Shown piece after piece: positions 18,803 to 27,895 of a stretch of DNA of 64,000 nt. The notes below the pieces were generated by a model that was not told where the DNA came from, ran no database searches, and worked only from the letters and a program-made list of their open reading frames with translations. The DNA comes from Moraxella oculi (GTDB lineage Bacteria; Pseudomonadota; Gammaproteobacteria; Pseudomonadales; Moraxellaceae). The stretch is from contig NZ_JAMBAQ010000003.1 of the NCBI RefSeq assembly GCF_023336735.1, positions 109,082-173,081 on the forward strand, in the 5' to 3' direction. Positions within the stretch are counted from its first letter, which is position 1; every line of letters begins with the position of its first letter. The translations under genes and the position numbers were made by a program.

Positions 18803-20659
18803 ATGAATATGTTGGCTTTGACTTTTATTTTTCCTCTGATCGGCTTTTTAATTTTGGCTGTGGGCAGGGATAGGCTTTCTGAAAAAATCGCAACCTTTAT
18901 TGGGGTGGGCTCACTGTTCTTATCGGCCATGACAACGGCATTTGTCGGCGTGAAATTTTTGGCATATCATGGTGGTCAACCCGTATTCTTGCCACTTTGG
19001 ACTTGGGTGTCGGTGGGTGAGTTTGCACCAAAATTTGGTCTGGTTTTAGATGGCCTGTCTTTGACGATGACCGCCATCATTACATGGGTGGGTTTTTTAA
19101 TTCATCTGTTTGCCAGCTGGTATATGAAAGACGATGCAGGTTTTAGTAGATTTTTTAGCTACTTAAATTTGTTCGTTGCTAGCATGTTGTTGCTTGTGCA
19201 AGCGGACAATTTGCTCTTATTGTACCTTGGTTGGGAAGGGGTGGGTATTTGTTCATACCTACTCATTGGTTATTATTTTTCCAATCGTGCCAACGGTCGT
19301 GCTGCCATGAAGGCCTTTACGGTAACCCGTGTGGGGGATGTGTTTTTGGCGATTGGGTTGTTTTTGCTGTTTCGTGAATTTGGCACCTTGGACATTCACA
19401 CAATCATTGCCAAAGCACCAGAAACTTTTACAATCAATCATCCGACCATGATTTTAACAGCACTCATGCTCATTGGTGGTGCGTTTGGTAAATCAGCACA
19501 GATTCCCTTGCATACTTGGCTGGCTGATGCGATGGCAGGACCTACACCTGTGTCGGCATTGATCCATGCAGCGACAATGGTAACCGCAGGCGTCTACTTG
19601 ATTGCAAGAATGCACCCATTATTCATACTCACACCAGACACACTGTTGTATGTCGTGGGTGGTTTTGGTACAGTTTCTATGATTGTGGCGGGATTTTGTG
19701 CGTTGGCACAGACTGACATCAAAAGGGTTCTTGCCTATTCCACGATGAGTCAGCTTGGCTATATGTTCATTGCTTTGGGTGTGGGTGCTTGGCAAGTGGC
19801 GATTTTTCATTTGATGACACACGCATTTTTTAAAGCGTTACTATTTTTGGCATCAGGTGCGGTCATCATTTCAACACACCATGAACAAAATATCTTTAAA
19901 ATGGGTGGTCTTCGCAAGAAAATCCCATTAGTATTTTACTCATTTGTTGTTGGCGGTGGTGCGTTGGTTGCTCTGCCTTTTGTGACCGTGGGTTTTTATT
20001 CTAAAGAAGCGATACTTTGGGAGACCTATGCCACAGGGCATATGGCATTGTTTTGGGCGGGAGCATTTGGGGCGTTTTTAACCGCTGTTTATACTTTTCG
20101 TTTGATTTACTTAGTATTTTTTGGTCAAGAAAAGACGCAGGCACACCCTTTATCAGGGCTTAGTTATGTCCTGCCACTTGTGGTATTGATTGTGCTGTCT
20201 ACTGGTATTGGTGCATTGATTCATCCGCCATTGGGCAGTGTTTTACCAGCCAGTGTGGGGGCGACTTTGCATGAAGGTAAGCATACTGCCGAAGGGATTG
20301 CCATGGGCATGACGGCACTTGGTTTGTTGTTGGCTTATTATTTATATGTACTCAACAAAAGTAGCATTCTAAATAAATGGACGAACTCCACTTTGGGCGG
20401 TGCCTGCGTGTATTGGTGCTATCATGGTTTGGGCTTTGATGCACTTTATGATCTTGTATTTGTTAAGCCTTTTTTGGCAATTTGCCAATTCTTTAAGGCT
20501 GATCCTGTGGACAAACTGTGGGGTATTTTGCCTGCACTGACCAATTTGGGTAATCGCCTGATGACCAAAACTCAAACAGGACGACTTGGCAGTCATGCAA
20601 TAAGCTTTGGCTTGGGTTTGGCGGTGGTGCTAATTTTGGCAATGATGACGGTGGTGTGA
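18803..20659 (+). CDS. nuoL: NADH-quinone oxidoreductase subunit L (NuoL)
   Basis: The distal antiporter-like proton-pumping subunit, 618 residues and about 16 helices including the lateral helix that spans the membrane arm. Signature stretches are YLGWEGVGICSYLLIGYY (the conserved helix-5 Glu) and HTWLADAMAGPTPVSALIHA (helix 7-8), followed by AQTDIKRVLAYSTMSQLGYM. It lies 7 nt after nuoK and one base before nuoM. Confidence 0.97.
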   Translation: MNMLALTFIFPLIGFLILAVGRDRLSEKIATFIGVGSLFLSAMTTAFVGVKFLAYHGGQPVFLPLWTWVSVGEFAPKFGLVLDGLSLTMTAIITWVGFLIHLFASWYMKDDAGFSRFFSYLNLFVASMLLLVQADNLLLLYLGWEGVGICSYLLIGYYFSNRANGRAAMKAFTVTRVGDVFLAIGLFLLFREFGTLDIHTIIAKAPETFTINHPTMILTALMLIGGAFGKSAQIPLHTWLADAMAGPTPVSALIHAATMVTAGVYLIARMHPLFILTPDTLLYVVGGFGTVSMIVAGFCALAQTDIKRVLAYSTMSQLGYMFIALGVGAWQVAIFHLMTHAFFKALLFLASGAVIISTHHEQNIFKMGGLRKKIPLVFYSFVVGGGALVALPFVTVGFYSKEAILWETYATGHMALFWAGAFGAFLTAVYTFRLIYLVFFGQEKTQAHPLSGLSYVLPLVVLIVLSTGIGALIHPPLGSVLPASVGATLHEGKHTAEGIAMGMTALGLLLAYYLYVLNKSSILNKWTNSTLGGACVYWCYHGLGFDALYDLVFVKPFLAICQFFKADPVDKLWGILPALTNLGNRLMTKTQTGRLGSHAISFGLGLAVVLILAMMTVV

Positions 20660-20660
20660 T

Positions 20661-22295
20661 ATGATAGAACAGAGTTGGCTTTTACCAGCATTGATTGCCA
20701 TTCCTTTTTTTGCAGGCTTTTTGTGTTGGTTGATTGAGAAAGTAAATGACAAACTGCCACGCTGGATAGCATTGCTTGCCATGCTCACGACCTTTGGCGT
20801 CAGTTTATTACTTTGGTGGCAAAGTGACTTTGATGGCTTGTTTGTTGATGGGGCGACCAACACATCTTTGCCATGGTTGGCTCAATTTACGGTGCCTTGG
20901 ATTCCACTGTTTGGCATTTCTTTTCACCTAGCGATTGATGGTCTTGCCCTAATGATGGTGGTGTTGACGGCATTTTTGGGCATTATGGCGGTAGGGTGCT
21001 CTTGGGGTGAGATTACTCGTCGAGTGGGTTTTTTTCATCTAAATCTACTGTGGAGCTTGGGTGGTGTCATCGGTGTTTTTTTGGCGATTGACCTATTCTT
21101 GTTTTTCTTTTTTTGGGAATTGATGTTATTGCCAATCTACTTTTTGATCGCACTATGGGGGCATAATGCGACTGGTGGGCGAACCAAAGAGTATGCGGCA
21201 ACTAAGTTTTTTATCTATACCCAAGCGTCAGGTCTGATCATGCTCATTGGCATCGTCATGTTGGTCATCATTCATTTTAGTCAGACGGGCAATATCAGCT
21301 TTAATTACCATGACCTGCTGGGCTTAAACTTGGGTCATTGGGAATTCATCATCATGCTTTGCTTTTTTATTGGCTTTGCTGTGAAATTGCCTGTATTTAC
21401 TTTGCATGGATGGTTGCCTGATGCACACGCTCAAGCACCGACGGCAGGTTCGGTGGATTTGGCTGGTATCTTAATTAAGACAGCTGCTTTTGGCTTGCTT
21501 CGTTTTGTTTTGCCATTATTTCCAAATGCTTCCGCAGAATTTGCACCAATCGCCATCGCTTTGGGTACGATTGGGATTTTTTATGGGGCATTTCTTGCTT
21601 TTGCTCAAACGGATCTAAAACGCTTGCTTGCTTATACCAGCATCTCTCACATGGGTTTTGTGTTATTGGCGATTTATGCAGGTAATATCATGTCGTTGCA
21701 AGGATTGATGGTGCAGATGATGGCTCATGGTTTATCAAGTGCGGCATTATTCATCATGGCAGGTCAGCTGTATGAGCGCCTGCATACTCGTGATTTGACA
21801 CAGATGGGTGGTATGTGGGGGCAGTTTCGCTATTTTGCACCCTTGCTCATGTTTTTTTGTGCGGCGTTGCTCGGTATTCCAGGTACGGGTAACTTCATCG
21901 GTGAAATTTTAATTTTACTTGGCTCTTTTGATCAATATCCAGTGATTGTCATACTGGCTACCATCAGCCTAGTGCTTGGCGGTTTGTATGCGTTGATTTT
22001 AATTTACCAAGCACTCTTTGGTAATAATACCGCACCCAAGCTTGCAGATATGAATGGCGGTTGTTTAAAAGATTTGGGTAAGCGAGAAATCACTCTATTG
22101 GTGGTCTTAGCGTTTGGCTTGGTCTGGCTAGGTCTGTATCCACAACCTGTCATGAATGCCTCTGAAAATTCAATGAACTGGATTGCTAAGACCTATGCAG
22201 GTCATCTGACTGACCAATCAATCAGTATGCCAGTTGATGCAGCCCATGATCTTCATCAATTAACCAATCAAGCGACCAGTACCCATGGCAAATAA
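20661..22295 (+). CDS. nuoM: NADH-quinone oxidoreductase subunit M (NuoM)
   Basis: The middle antiporter-like proton-pumping subunit, 544 residues and about 14 helices. It shows FFFFWELMLLPIYFLIALWG with the conserved helix-5 Glu, HGWLPDAHAQAPTAGSVDLAG and FAQTDLKRLLAYTSISHMGF. The C-terminus adds about 35 hydrophilic residues after the last helix. A 12-nt gap with AAGGAG leads to nuoN. Confidence 0.97.
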   Translation: MIEQSWLLPALIAIPFFAGFLCWLIEKVNDKLPRWIALLAMLTTFGVSLLLWWQSDFDGLFVDGATNTSLPWLAQFTVPWIPLFGISFHLAIDGLALMMVVLTAFLGIMAVGCSWGEITRRVGFFHLNLLWSLGGVIGVFLAIDLFLFFFFWELMLLPIYFLIALWGHNATGGRTKEYAATKFFIYTQASGLIMLIGIVMLVIIHFSQTGNISFNYHDLLGLNLGHWEFIIMLCFFIGFAVKLPVFTLHGWLPDAHAQAPTAGSVDLAGILIKTAAFGLLRFVLPLFPNASAEFAPIAIALGTIGIFYGAFLAFAQTDLKRLLAYTSISHMGFVLLAIYAGNIMSLQGLMVQMMAHGLSSAALFIMAGQLYERLHTRDLTQMGGMWGQFRYFAPLLMFFCAALLGIPGTGNFIGEILILLGSFDQYPVIVILATISLVLGGLYALILIYQALFGNNTAPKLADMNGGCLKDLGKREITLLVVLAFGLVWLGLYPQPVMNASENSMNWIAKTYAGHLTDQSISMPVDAAHDLHQLTNQATSTHGK

Positions 22296-22307
22296 GGAGA
22301 TGTTATT

Positions 22308-23783
22308 ATGAGTTATTTTATTAAATCCTTATTGTCATTAGCGCCAATGGTGATTGTCGGCTTGACTTCGCTTGTGGTGATGCTTGTGATTGCCATGAAG
22401 CGTTCACACTTTTGGTCAGCAACATTGAGTGTGATTGGTTTGAATGGTGCTTTGATTGTCTTGATTTTACAAGCAGCGAGCATCTTGCCAATGGGTGTGT
22501 CAAATCATTTGTTTGTTGTTGATGGATTTGCTGTATTTAATATTGCAGTGATTTTGATTGCCTCTTTGGCATGTTGCACCTTATCTTATGGCTACTTTGA
22601 AAGTTTAAAAGATAATAAAGATGAGCTTTACTTGCTGATGCTGATTGCCACGCTGGGGGCGATGCTGATGGCATCCGCTGCACATTTGGCATCGTTTTTC
22701 ATGGCACTAGAATTATTATCGATTCCGATGTATGGCATGCTGGCTTACACTTTTTTGCGTGCCCGTTCTTTGGAATCAGGTTTAAAATATCTTGTGTTAT
22801 CGGCAACAGCATCAGCAACTTTGTTGATGGGTATGGCATTCATCTTTGCTGATACTGGTGTGCTTAGCTTTGATCAGATTGGTGTGTCTTTGGCATATGG
22901 ACAAATTGGTCTTTGGTCTGTCGTTGGAGCAATCATGATGTTCGTGGCAATCGCCTTTAAACTGTCGGTCGCACCATTTCATTCATGGGTGTCTGATGTG
23001 TATGAAGGGGCACCTGCACCTGTGGCAGCGTTTTTGGCCAGTGTGAGTAAAGTGGCGATGATGGCACTTACCATTCGTTTCTTGACTTCAAGTGCGATTT
23101 TGTATTTAGAGAGTTTTAATGTGGTGCTAATTTTTCTTATTATTGCATCCATTTTGCTTGGCAATCTATTGGCGGTTCGTCAAACCAATCTAAAACGCTT
23201 GCTTGCTTATTCATCAATCGCACATATCGGATATGCGTTGGTTGCATTGGTGAGTGTGGGTGCTGATGGCGTGGCTGTGATCAGTATGTATATGGCGGTA
23301 TATGCTTTGACAAGTATTGGTGCTTTTGGTGTCATCACGCTGATGTCAAGTCCCTATAAAGAGCGTGGACGCACCTCCATTTCCGGTGAAGCTGATGAGG
23401 TGAGATTTTATCAAGGATTGTTTTGGCGTCGTCCCATTTTAACCGCCATCTTGACCATCATGTTGTTGTCTTTGGCGGGTATTCCTTTGACAGCAGGCTT
23501 TATGACCAAATTTTGGGTGATTTTTTCATCGGTGCAGGGCATGAAATTTTGGGCATCGTTGATTGTGATTGTGGGCAGTGCGATTGGCTTGGCTTATTAT
23601 TTGCGTATTTTGACCTGTCTGTATCAACGACCAAAAGCTCATTTGGAATATGACGCATCTCATGAGTGGGGCATCAAGGCTGGTGGTGTGATGCTATTGA
23701 TTGTTACGGCATTAGTGATTGTTTTTGGTATCTTGCCAAATGGATTGATGACGATATCGGCATTTGCCACAATGCTTCCCTAA
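22308..23783 (+). CDS. nuoN: NADH-quinone oxidoreductase subunit N (NuoN)
   Basis: The third antiporter-like proton-pumping subunit, 491 residues and about 14 helices. Signature stretches include FFMALELLSIPMYGMLAY (helix-5 Glu), FHSWVSDVYEGAPAPVAAFL and RQTNLKRLLAYSSIAHIGY. It is the last gene of the nuo block, and a strong terminator follows 7 nt after the stop. Confidence 0.97.
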   Translation: MSYFIKSLLSLAPMVIVGLTSLVVMLVIAMKRSHFWSATLSVIGLNGALIVLILQAASILPMGVSNHLFVVDGFAVFNIAVILIASLACCTLSYGYFESLKDNKDELYLLMLIATLGAMLMASAAHLASFFMALELLSIPMYGMLAYTFLRARSLESGLKYLVLSATASATLLMGMAFIFADTGVLSFDQIGVSLAYGQIGLWSVVGAIMMFVAIAFKLSVAPFHSWVSDVYEGAPAPVAAFLASVSKVAMMALTIRFLTSSAILYLESFNVVLIFLIIASILLGNLLAVRQTNLKRLLAYSSIAHIGYALVALVSVGADGVAVISMYMAVYALTSIGAFGVITLMSSPYKERGRTSISGEADEVRFYQGLFWRRPILTAILTIMLLSLAGIPLTAGFMTKFWVIFSSVQGMKFWASLIVIVGSAIGLAYYLRILTCLYQRPKAHLEYDASHEWGIKAGGVMLLIVTALVIVFGILPNGLMTISAFATMLP

Positions 23784-23789
23784 CCATCT

Positions 23790-23823
23790 AAAAACAAGTG
23801 TCAGTTTGGCACTTGTTTTTTTT
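23790..23823 (+). terminator. Terminator of the nuoE-N operon
   Basis: An 11-bp stem (AAAAACAAGTG at 23790-23800 with its complement at 23810-23820) has a 9-nt loop and runs into a T tract. It is a textbook rho-independent terminator. Confidence 0.9.
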
Positions 23824-23866
23824 GGCAAGCTTGTTAAAATGAAGAAAAATATTCAAGAGAGAATCC

Positions 23867-24676
23867 ATGTCTGATCAAAACGCCACGCCCATTAAGGTGC
23901 TTTCTAAGACCGTTTGGTCGCCCAATCTGTTTAGTTTTACCACCACACGACCTGATGGCTTTCGCTTTGAGGCAGGACAATTTGCTCGTTTAGGCTTGGC
24001 GACTGATGACTTGCTTGCCAATAAAAACGCAACAAAACCTGCCATTGCCTCTAAGATTTTTCGTGCTTATTCAATTGCTTCTGGTCCTTATGATGAGTAT
24101 TTGGAGTTTTTTTCGGTTGTTGTGCCTGATGGGGCGTTCACAAGTCATTTACAGCATTTGCAGGTGGGCGATACGCTATACTTAAACCCTGAGCCTTTTG
24201 GATTTTTGACTTTATCTCGTTATCAAGAACCTACTCCAAAGACATTATGGTTATTGGCGACAGGTACTGGGCTTGCACCGTTTTTGTCAATGCTTGGTGA
24301 GTTGACTGTTTGGGAGAGTTATCAAAAGATCATCTTGGTGTATAGTGCCAGAACAAAAAAAGAGCTTGCTTATGGCGATCGCATTGGTGAGCTGGCCACA
24401 ACTTTTGGTGAACTGTGTGATGATCCTGCACAGCTGATTTATCTGCCGATTGTTACTCGAGAACAGGTACAAGGTTGTTTGAATGCACGCATTCCTAAAT
24501 TAATCGCTGATGGTAAAATTGAGCAAGCTGCAGGGACGGCATTCGAAGATACTTGCCATGTCATGCTTTGTGGAAATCCGCAGATGGTGGAAGACACAAA
24601 ACAAGCCCTAAAAGATAGGGGGCTGACAATGAATCGTCGTGGTGTTGGTAATATTGCTGTTGAGAATTATTGGTAG
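23867..24676 (+). CDS. fpr: Ferredoxin/flavodoxin-NADP+ reductase
   Basis: A 269-residue FAD enzyme that exchanges electrons between NADPH and ferredoxin or flavodoxin. The FAD domain has RAYSIASGPYDEYLEFF (the RxYS FAD motif) and GAFTSHL; the NADP domain begins at LLATGTGLAPFLSML. The C-terminal VENYW is typical of bacterial subclass II Fpr. The ATG has AGAGAG 8 nt upstream. It stands alone between the nuo terminator and pncA, 20 nt before the latter. Confidence 0.93.
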   Translation: MSDQNATPIKVLSKTVWSPNLFSFTTTRPDGFRFEAGQFARLGLATDDLLANKNATKPAIASKIFRAYSIASGPYDEYLEFFSVVVPDGAFTSHLQHLQVGDTLYLNPEPFGFLTLSRYQEPTPKTLWLLATGTGLAPFLSMLGELTVWESYQKIILVYSARTKKELAYGDRIGELATTFGELCDDPAQLIYLPIVTREQVQGCLNARIPKLIADGKIEQAAGTAFEDTCHVMLCGNPQMVEDTKQALKDRGLTMNRRGVGNIAVENYW

Positions 24677-24696
24677 TCAAAAAAGAGTAATCATCA

Positions 24697-25323
24697 ATGA
24701 CGAAATTTCCCAAGACGACAGCGCTCATTGTGGTTGATTTGCAGAATGACTTCATTACAGGTACCATGGCGGTACAAAAAGCGTCCGCCATCATCACCCC
24801 CATTAATGAATTGTCAAAGAGATTTGAGACCGTCATTTTGACTCAAGATTACCACCCAAGCAATCATGTTTCTTTTGCAGATACTCATGATTTACCACAG
24901 TTGAGTGTCATGAACATGCCCTATGGTCAACAAGTACTTTGGGCAAAACACTGTGTGCAAGGCGAATGGGGTGCAGAGTTATCTGAGGAGTTGAATATTA
25001 CGCACGCACGGCTGATTGTCAGAAAAGGCTGTCGCCAAGATGTGGATAGCTATTCAGCATTCATAGAAGCGGACGGTAAGCAGACTGGACTTGATGGTTA
25101 TTTGCGACAAATTGGGGTGGATCGAGTATTTGTGGTGGGTATTGCGACGGATTTTTGTGTTTCTTGGACAGCGATGGATGCGACAAAATTGGGCTATCAA
25201 TGTGTCGTCATCACCGATGCAAGCGTGGCGATTGATGTCAATGACTCTTTTCGTGAATCGCTGATGCAAATGCAAGCACTGGGCGTAACATTGATGACCA
25301 TAAAAGATGTTTTAAATCAATAG
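24697..25323 (+). CDS. pncA: Nicotinamidase
   Basis: A 208-residue isochorismatase-fold amidase that hydrolyses nicotinamide to nicotinate for NAD salvage. The catalytic triad is D14 (VVDLQNDF), K110 (VRKGCRQDVDSYSAF) and C154 (GIATDFCVSW). The metal ligands D51, H53 and H85 are also present. It lies 20 nt downstream of fpr and is probably cotranscribed with it. No terminator is visible between it and the tRNA-Leu promoter. Confidence 0.93.
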   Translation: MTKFPKTTALIVVDLQNDFITGTMAVQKASAIITPINELSKRFETVILTQDYHPSNHVSFADTHDLPQLSVMNMPYGQQVLWAKHCVQGEWGAELSEELNITHARLIVRKGCRQDVDSYSAFIEADGKQTGLDGYLRQIGVDRVFVVGIATDFCVSWTAMDATKLGYQCVVITDASVAIDVNDSFRESLMQMQALGVTLMTIKDVLNQ

Positions 25324-25358
25324 ATTGTGAGATTTTTTATAAATTATAAAAAAAATTC

Positions 25359-25386
25359 TTGCCAAACTTTAAAAAATAAGTATAAT
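25359..25386 (+). promoter_or_regulatory. Promoter of tRNA-Leu
   Basis: TTGCCA (25359-25364) and a perfect TATAAT (25381-25386) are 16 nt apart, 36 nt before the mature tRNA. It is a strong sigma-70 type promoter. Confidence 0.75.
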
Positions 25387-25422
25387 AATCGTCATTAAAG
25401 CATCATGCTTTGATTACAACTT

Positions 25423-25507
25423 GGGGTCGTGGCGAAATTGGTAGACGCACCAGATTTAGGTTCTGGCGCCGCGAGGTGTGAGAGTTCGAGTCTCTCCGAC
25501 CCCACCA
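25423..25507 (+). tRNA. tRNA-Leu, anticodon UAG
   Basis: An 85-nt tRNA with CCA encoded. The acceptor stem GGGGTCG pairs with CGACCCC before discriminator A and CCA. The anticodon loop TTTAGGT sits between CCAGA and TCTGG, giving anticodon TAG (reads CUA/CUG). A long variable arm, as in class II tRNAs, lies before the T arm (GAGTTCGAGTCTC). Confidence 0.97.
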
Positions 25508-25514
25508 TATATAG

Positions 25515-25548
25515 AAAATCAACAGTTAAATGACTGTTGATTTTTTTT
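25515..25548 (+). terminator. Terminator of tRNA-Leu
   Basis: A perfect 12-bp stem (25515-25526 with 25533-25544; AAAATCAACAGT) has a 6-nt loop followed by further T residues. Confidence 0.9.
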
Positions 25549-25700
25549 GTATTTAAAACTTGGCATAATTAAACTCATGATTTTTCGATTGCTCATCTTT
25601 ACTTTTATCGGTGATGTGATCGTTCATATCTCTATGTTTTTGGGTGAGGGAGTGTTTGTTTGAATGATTGGAATTTTGTTCAATAATGACTAAAAAATTC

Positions 25701-25729
25701 TAGCCATTTTTTATAAAATTATGTATAAT
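25701..25729 (+). promoter_or_regulatory. Candidate promoter and long leader of carA operon
   Basis: TAGCCA (25701-25706), a 17-nt spacer and a perfect TATAAT (25724-25729) lie 225 nt before carA. The leader between holds a tiny frame encoding MKLTT (ATG at 25759) and a TGGCAGT-C-ACTGCCA palindrome (near 25860). carAB leaders in several bacteria carry pyrimidine- or arginine-responsive control, but no clear attenuator with a T tract is seen here. The rest of the 25549-25954 gap shows nothing else recognisable. Confidence 0.5.
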
Positions 25730-25954
25730 GGCGAAAATCTATGCTAAAGCGAGCGACCATGAAACTAACGACTTAACACTTGCTAAATTTGCAAAATTAA
25801 GTTGATTATTTTTGGTTGTTTGCTTTTTTTATGGCGTTTTGACAAAACTTCTGAATTGCTGGCAGTCACTGCCAAAAAATTTTGTCTAAAATTTGCCAGT
25901 AGCAAAACATTTTTATGAAATTTACAATAAAATCAATAGTGTTCGGAGTGTGTC

Positions 25955-27154
25955 ATGACAACAAGAAAGGCCATTTTAGCTCTAGCTGATGGAACGATTT
26001 TCCATGGTGTGAGTATTGGAGCAAGTGGTAGCAGTGTTGGCGAGGTCGTATTTAATACAGCAATGACTGGCTATCAAGAGATTTTGACTGACCCAAGTTA
26101 TGCAGGGCAAATGGTAACCTTGACCTATCCGCATATTGGCAATACTGGTTTTAATGTTGAAGATGTGGAGTCTGGACGCACTCACAAGGTGTGGGCAACT
26201 GGATTGATCATTCGTGATTTGCCACTCTTGCATAGCAATTTCCGTGCATCAAGCTCGCTGTCTGACTATTTGATTGCTAATGATGTTGTTGCGATCGGTG
26301 AAATTGATACTCGTCGTCTGACGACATTGCTCCGTAAGACAGGTGCCCAAAACGGTTGTATCTTGACAGCTGATGCACAAGGGGATATTGATGAGCAAAA
26401 GGCAGTTGAGCTTGCTAAGCTTGCTCCATCTATGAAAGGTCAAGATTTGGCAAAAGTATGCTGTGATCAAGAGGGGTTTTCTTGGACGCAAGGGTCGTGG
26501 CTATTGGCTCATGATGGTCGCAATGCCAAGACTACGGATACGGGCGGTCGTTTTAAAGAGCTTGGGGGGGATATCGAACATCGCTTTAATATCGTCGCCT
26601 ATGATTTTGGTGTTAAGACGAATATCTTGCGTATGCTTGTTGATCGTGGTTGCCATGTGACTGTCGTGCCTGCAACCACACCTGCCAGTGAAGTATTAAA
26701 ACATAATCCAGATGGCATTTTCTTATCCAATGGTCCTGGCGATCCAGAGCCTTGTACCTATGCCATTGATGCAATTCGCACAATCTGTGATACCACAAAA
26801 ATTCCTGTGTTTGGTATTTGTTTGGGTCATCAATTATTAGCACTCGCAAGCGGAGCAAAAACCTTAAAAATGAATCACGGTCATCACGGAGCCAACCACC
26901 CTGTGCAAAATCTTGATGACGGTACGGTGATGATTACCAGCCAAAATCACGGCTTTGCGGTTGATGAAGCGACTTTGCCAAGCACTTTGCGTGCCACGCA
27001 CCGTTCACTATTTGACGGCTCAAATCAGGGTATTGAACGCACTGACCGTGTGGCATTTAGTTTCCAAGGACACCCAGAAGCCAGCCCTGGCCCGCACGAT
27101 TGCTCGGTGTTGTTTGATAGATTTGTGAGGGAGATTGAGAAGTTTAAGGCGTAA
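25955..27154 (+). CDS. carA: Carbamoyl-phosphate synthase small subunit
   Basis: The glutaminase subunit, 399 residues, which supplies ammonia to CarB for carbamoyl phosphate, the precursor of arginine and pyrimidines. The N-terminal CarA domain contains [17 protein letters not shown]. The class I amidotransferase domain has [10 protein letters not shown] with nucleophile C289 and [12 protein letters not shown] with the catalytic His and Glu. GGAGTG lies 7 nt before the ATG. Unusually it is followed, 2 nt after its stop, by an HNH nuclease gene; carB lies 2.3 kb away behind three foreign genes. Confidence 0.97.
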   Translation: MTTRKAILALADGTIFHGVSIGASGSSVGEVVFNTAMTGYQEILTDPSYAGQMVTLTYPHIGNTGFNVEDVESGRTHKVWATGLIIRDLPLLHSNFRASSSLSDYLIANDVVAIGEIDTRRLTTLLRKTGAQNGCILTADAQGDIDEQKAVELAKLAPSMKGQDLAKVCCDQEGFSWTQGSWLLAHDGRNAKTTDTGGRFKELGGDIEHRFNIVAYDFGVKTNILRMLVDRGCHVTVVPATTPASEVLKHNPDGIFLSNGPGDPEPCTYAIDAIRTICDTTKIPVFGICLGHQLLALASGAKTLKMNHGHHGANHPVQNLDDGTVMITSQNHGFAVDEATLPSTLRATHRSLFDGSNQGIERTDRVAFSFQGHPEASPGPHDCSVLFDRFVREIEKFKA

Positions 27155-27156
27155 AA

Positions 27157-27879
27157 ATGAATTTTGATTCTGTCACGAAACCACTTAAACATCAGCAAAT
27201 TGCCCAACTTGTTGTATCTGCTTTAGAGTTTTATGGTGGGGAAGCTCATTTAGATGAGATAATAAAAAAGGTTCTTCAGCTTAATTGTCAGATTTTTGAG
27301 CATTCAAAGACTCCTGAGGTAGAGGTTCGTGATGCGATACAAAAATATTCATCTGATTCAAAAAAATACAGATATACCGATTTATTTCAATCGGTATATG
27401 GTGTTAATGCTGGTAAGGGAGTTTGGAGGTTAAGAGATTATCCCAAAGACGACATCAATGTAAGTCTTAAAGAATATGGCGATAGTTTTAATAAAGCTAC
27501 ATCTGTTGTGCAAACAGTTCCTGTGCGATTGGTTCAAAGAGATTTTCGTGCAAAATTAATTAAAAAATATAAATCAACTTGTCCTCTTACTGGCATTACA
27601 ATCCCTCTATTTTTGGTGGCGAGTCATATAAAACCTTGGTCAAAATCCAATGATTTTGAAAGGCAAGATGTTGATAATGGAATTTTACTTTCAGTTCATT
27701 TTGATAAATTATTTGATTGTGGTGAAATTAGTTTTAATAATGAAGGAAAGATTTTATACAAGAATGAAATTATTGAGAGCTTGGTTAATGACAATTTTAG
27801 GTTATTGAATAACCAAATACAGGTGAATGAGCGAATGCGTGATTATCTGAGTTGGCATCGTGATTATTTTAATTATTAA
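27157..27879 (+). CDS. HNH endonuclease with N-terminal winged-helix-like domain
   Basis: A 240-residue protein. Residues 10-95 resemble a winged-helix/HARE-type region (QIAQLVVSALEFYGG, then DLFQSVYGVN and GVWRLRDY). Residues 125-195 form an HNH_2-type nuclease module with C142 in CPLTG, H157 in SHIKPW, N174 in DNGILL, H181 and LFDCGEI. Such proteins are common in restriction or defence settings. The ATG is 2 nt after the carA stop, with AAGGCG inside the carA end as ribosome binding site, so translation is linked to carA. It is AT-rich compared with carA and carB. DNA cleavage is inferred; target and specificity are unknown. Confidence 0.82.
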   Translation: MNFDSVTKPLKHQQIAQLVVSALEFYGGEAHLDEIIKKVLQLNCQIFEHSKTPEVEVRDAIQKYSSDSKKYRYTDLFQSVYGVNAGKGVWRLRDYPKDDINVSLKEYGDSFNKATSVVQTVPVRLVQRDFRAKLIKKYKSTCPLTGITIPLFLVASHIKPWSKSNDFERQDVDNGILLSVHFDKLFDCGEISFNNEGKILYKNEIIESLVNDNFRLLNNQIQVNERMRDYLSWHRDYFNY

Positions 27880-27895
27880 ATTGCGTGGGGCTTAA

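Noticed and set aside
25423..25507. tRNA-Leu as an integration site of a mobile element
   Set aside because: No integrase gene and no repeated tRNA 3' end were seen nearby; its promoter and terminator are intact.
25740..25870. A carA leader attenuator with peptide MKLTT
   Set aside because: The small frame and a palindrome are present, but there is no paired alternative hairpin with a T tract and no Arg-rich codons, so it is not listed as a regulatory element in its own right.
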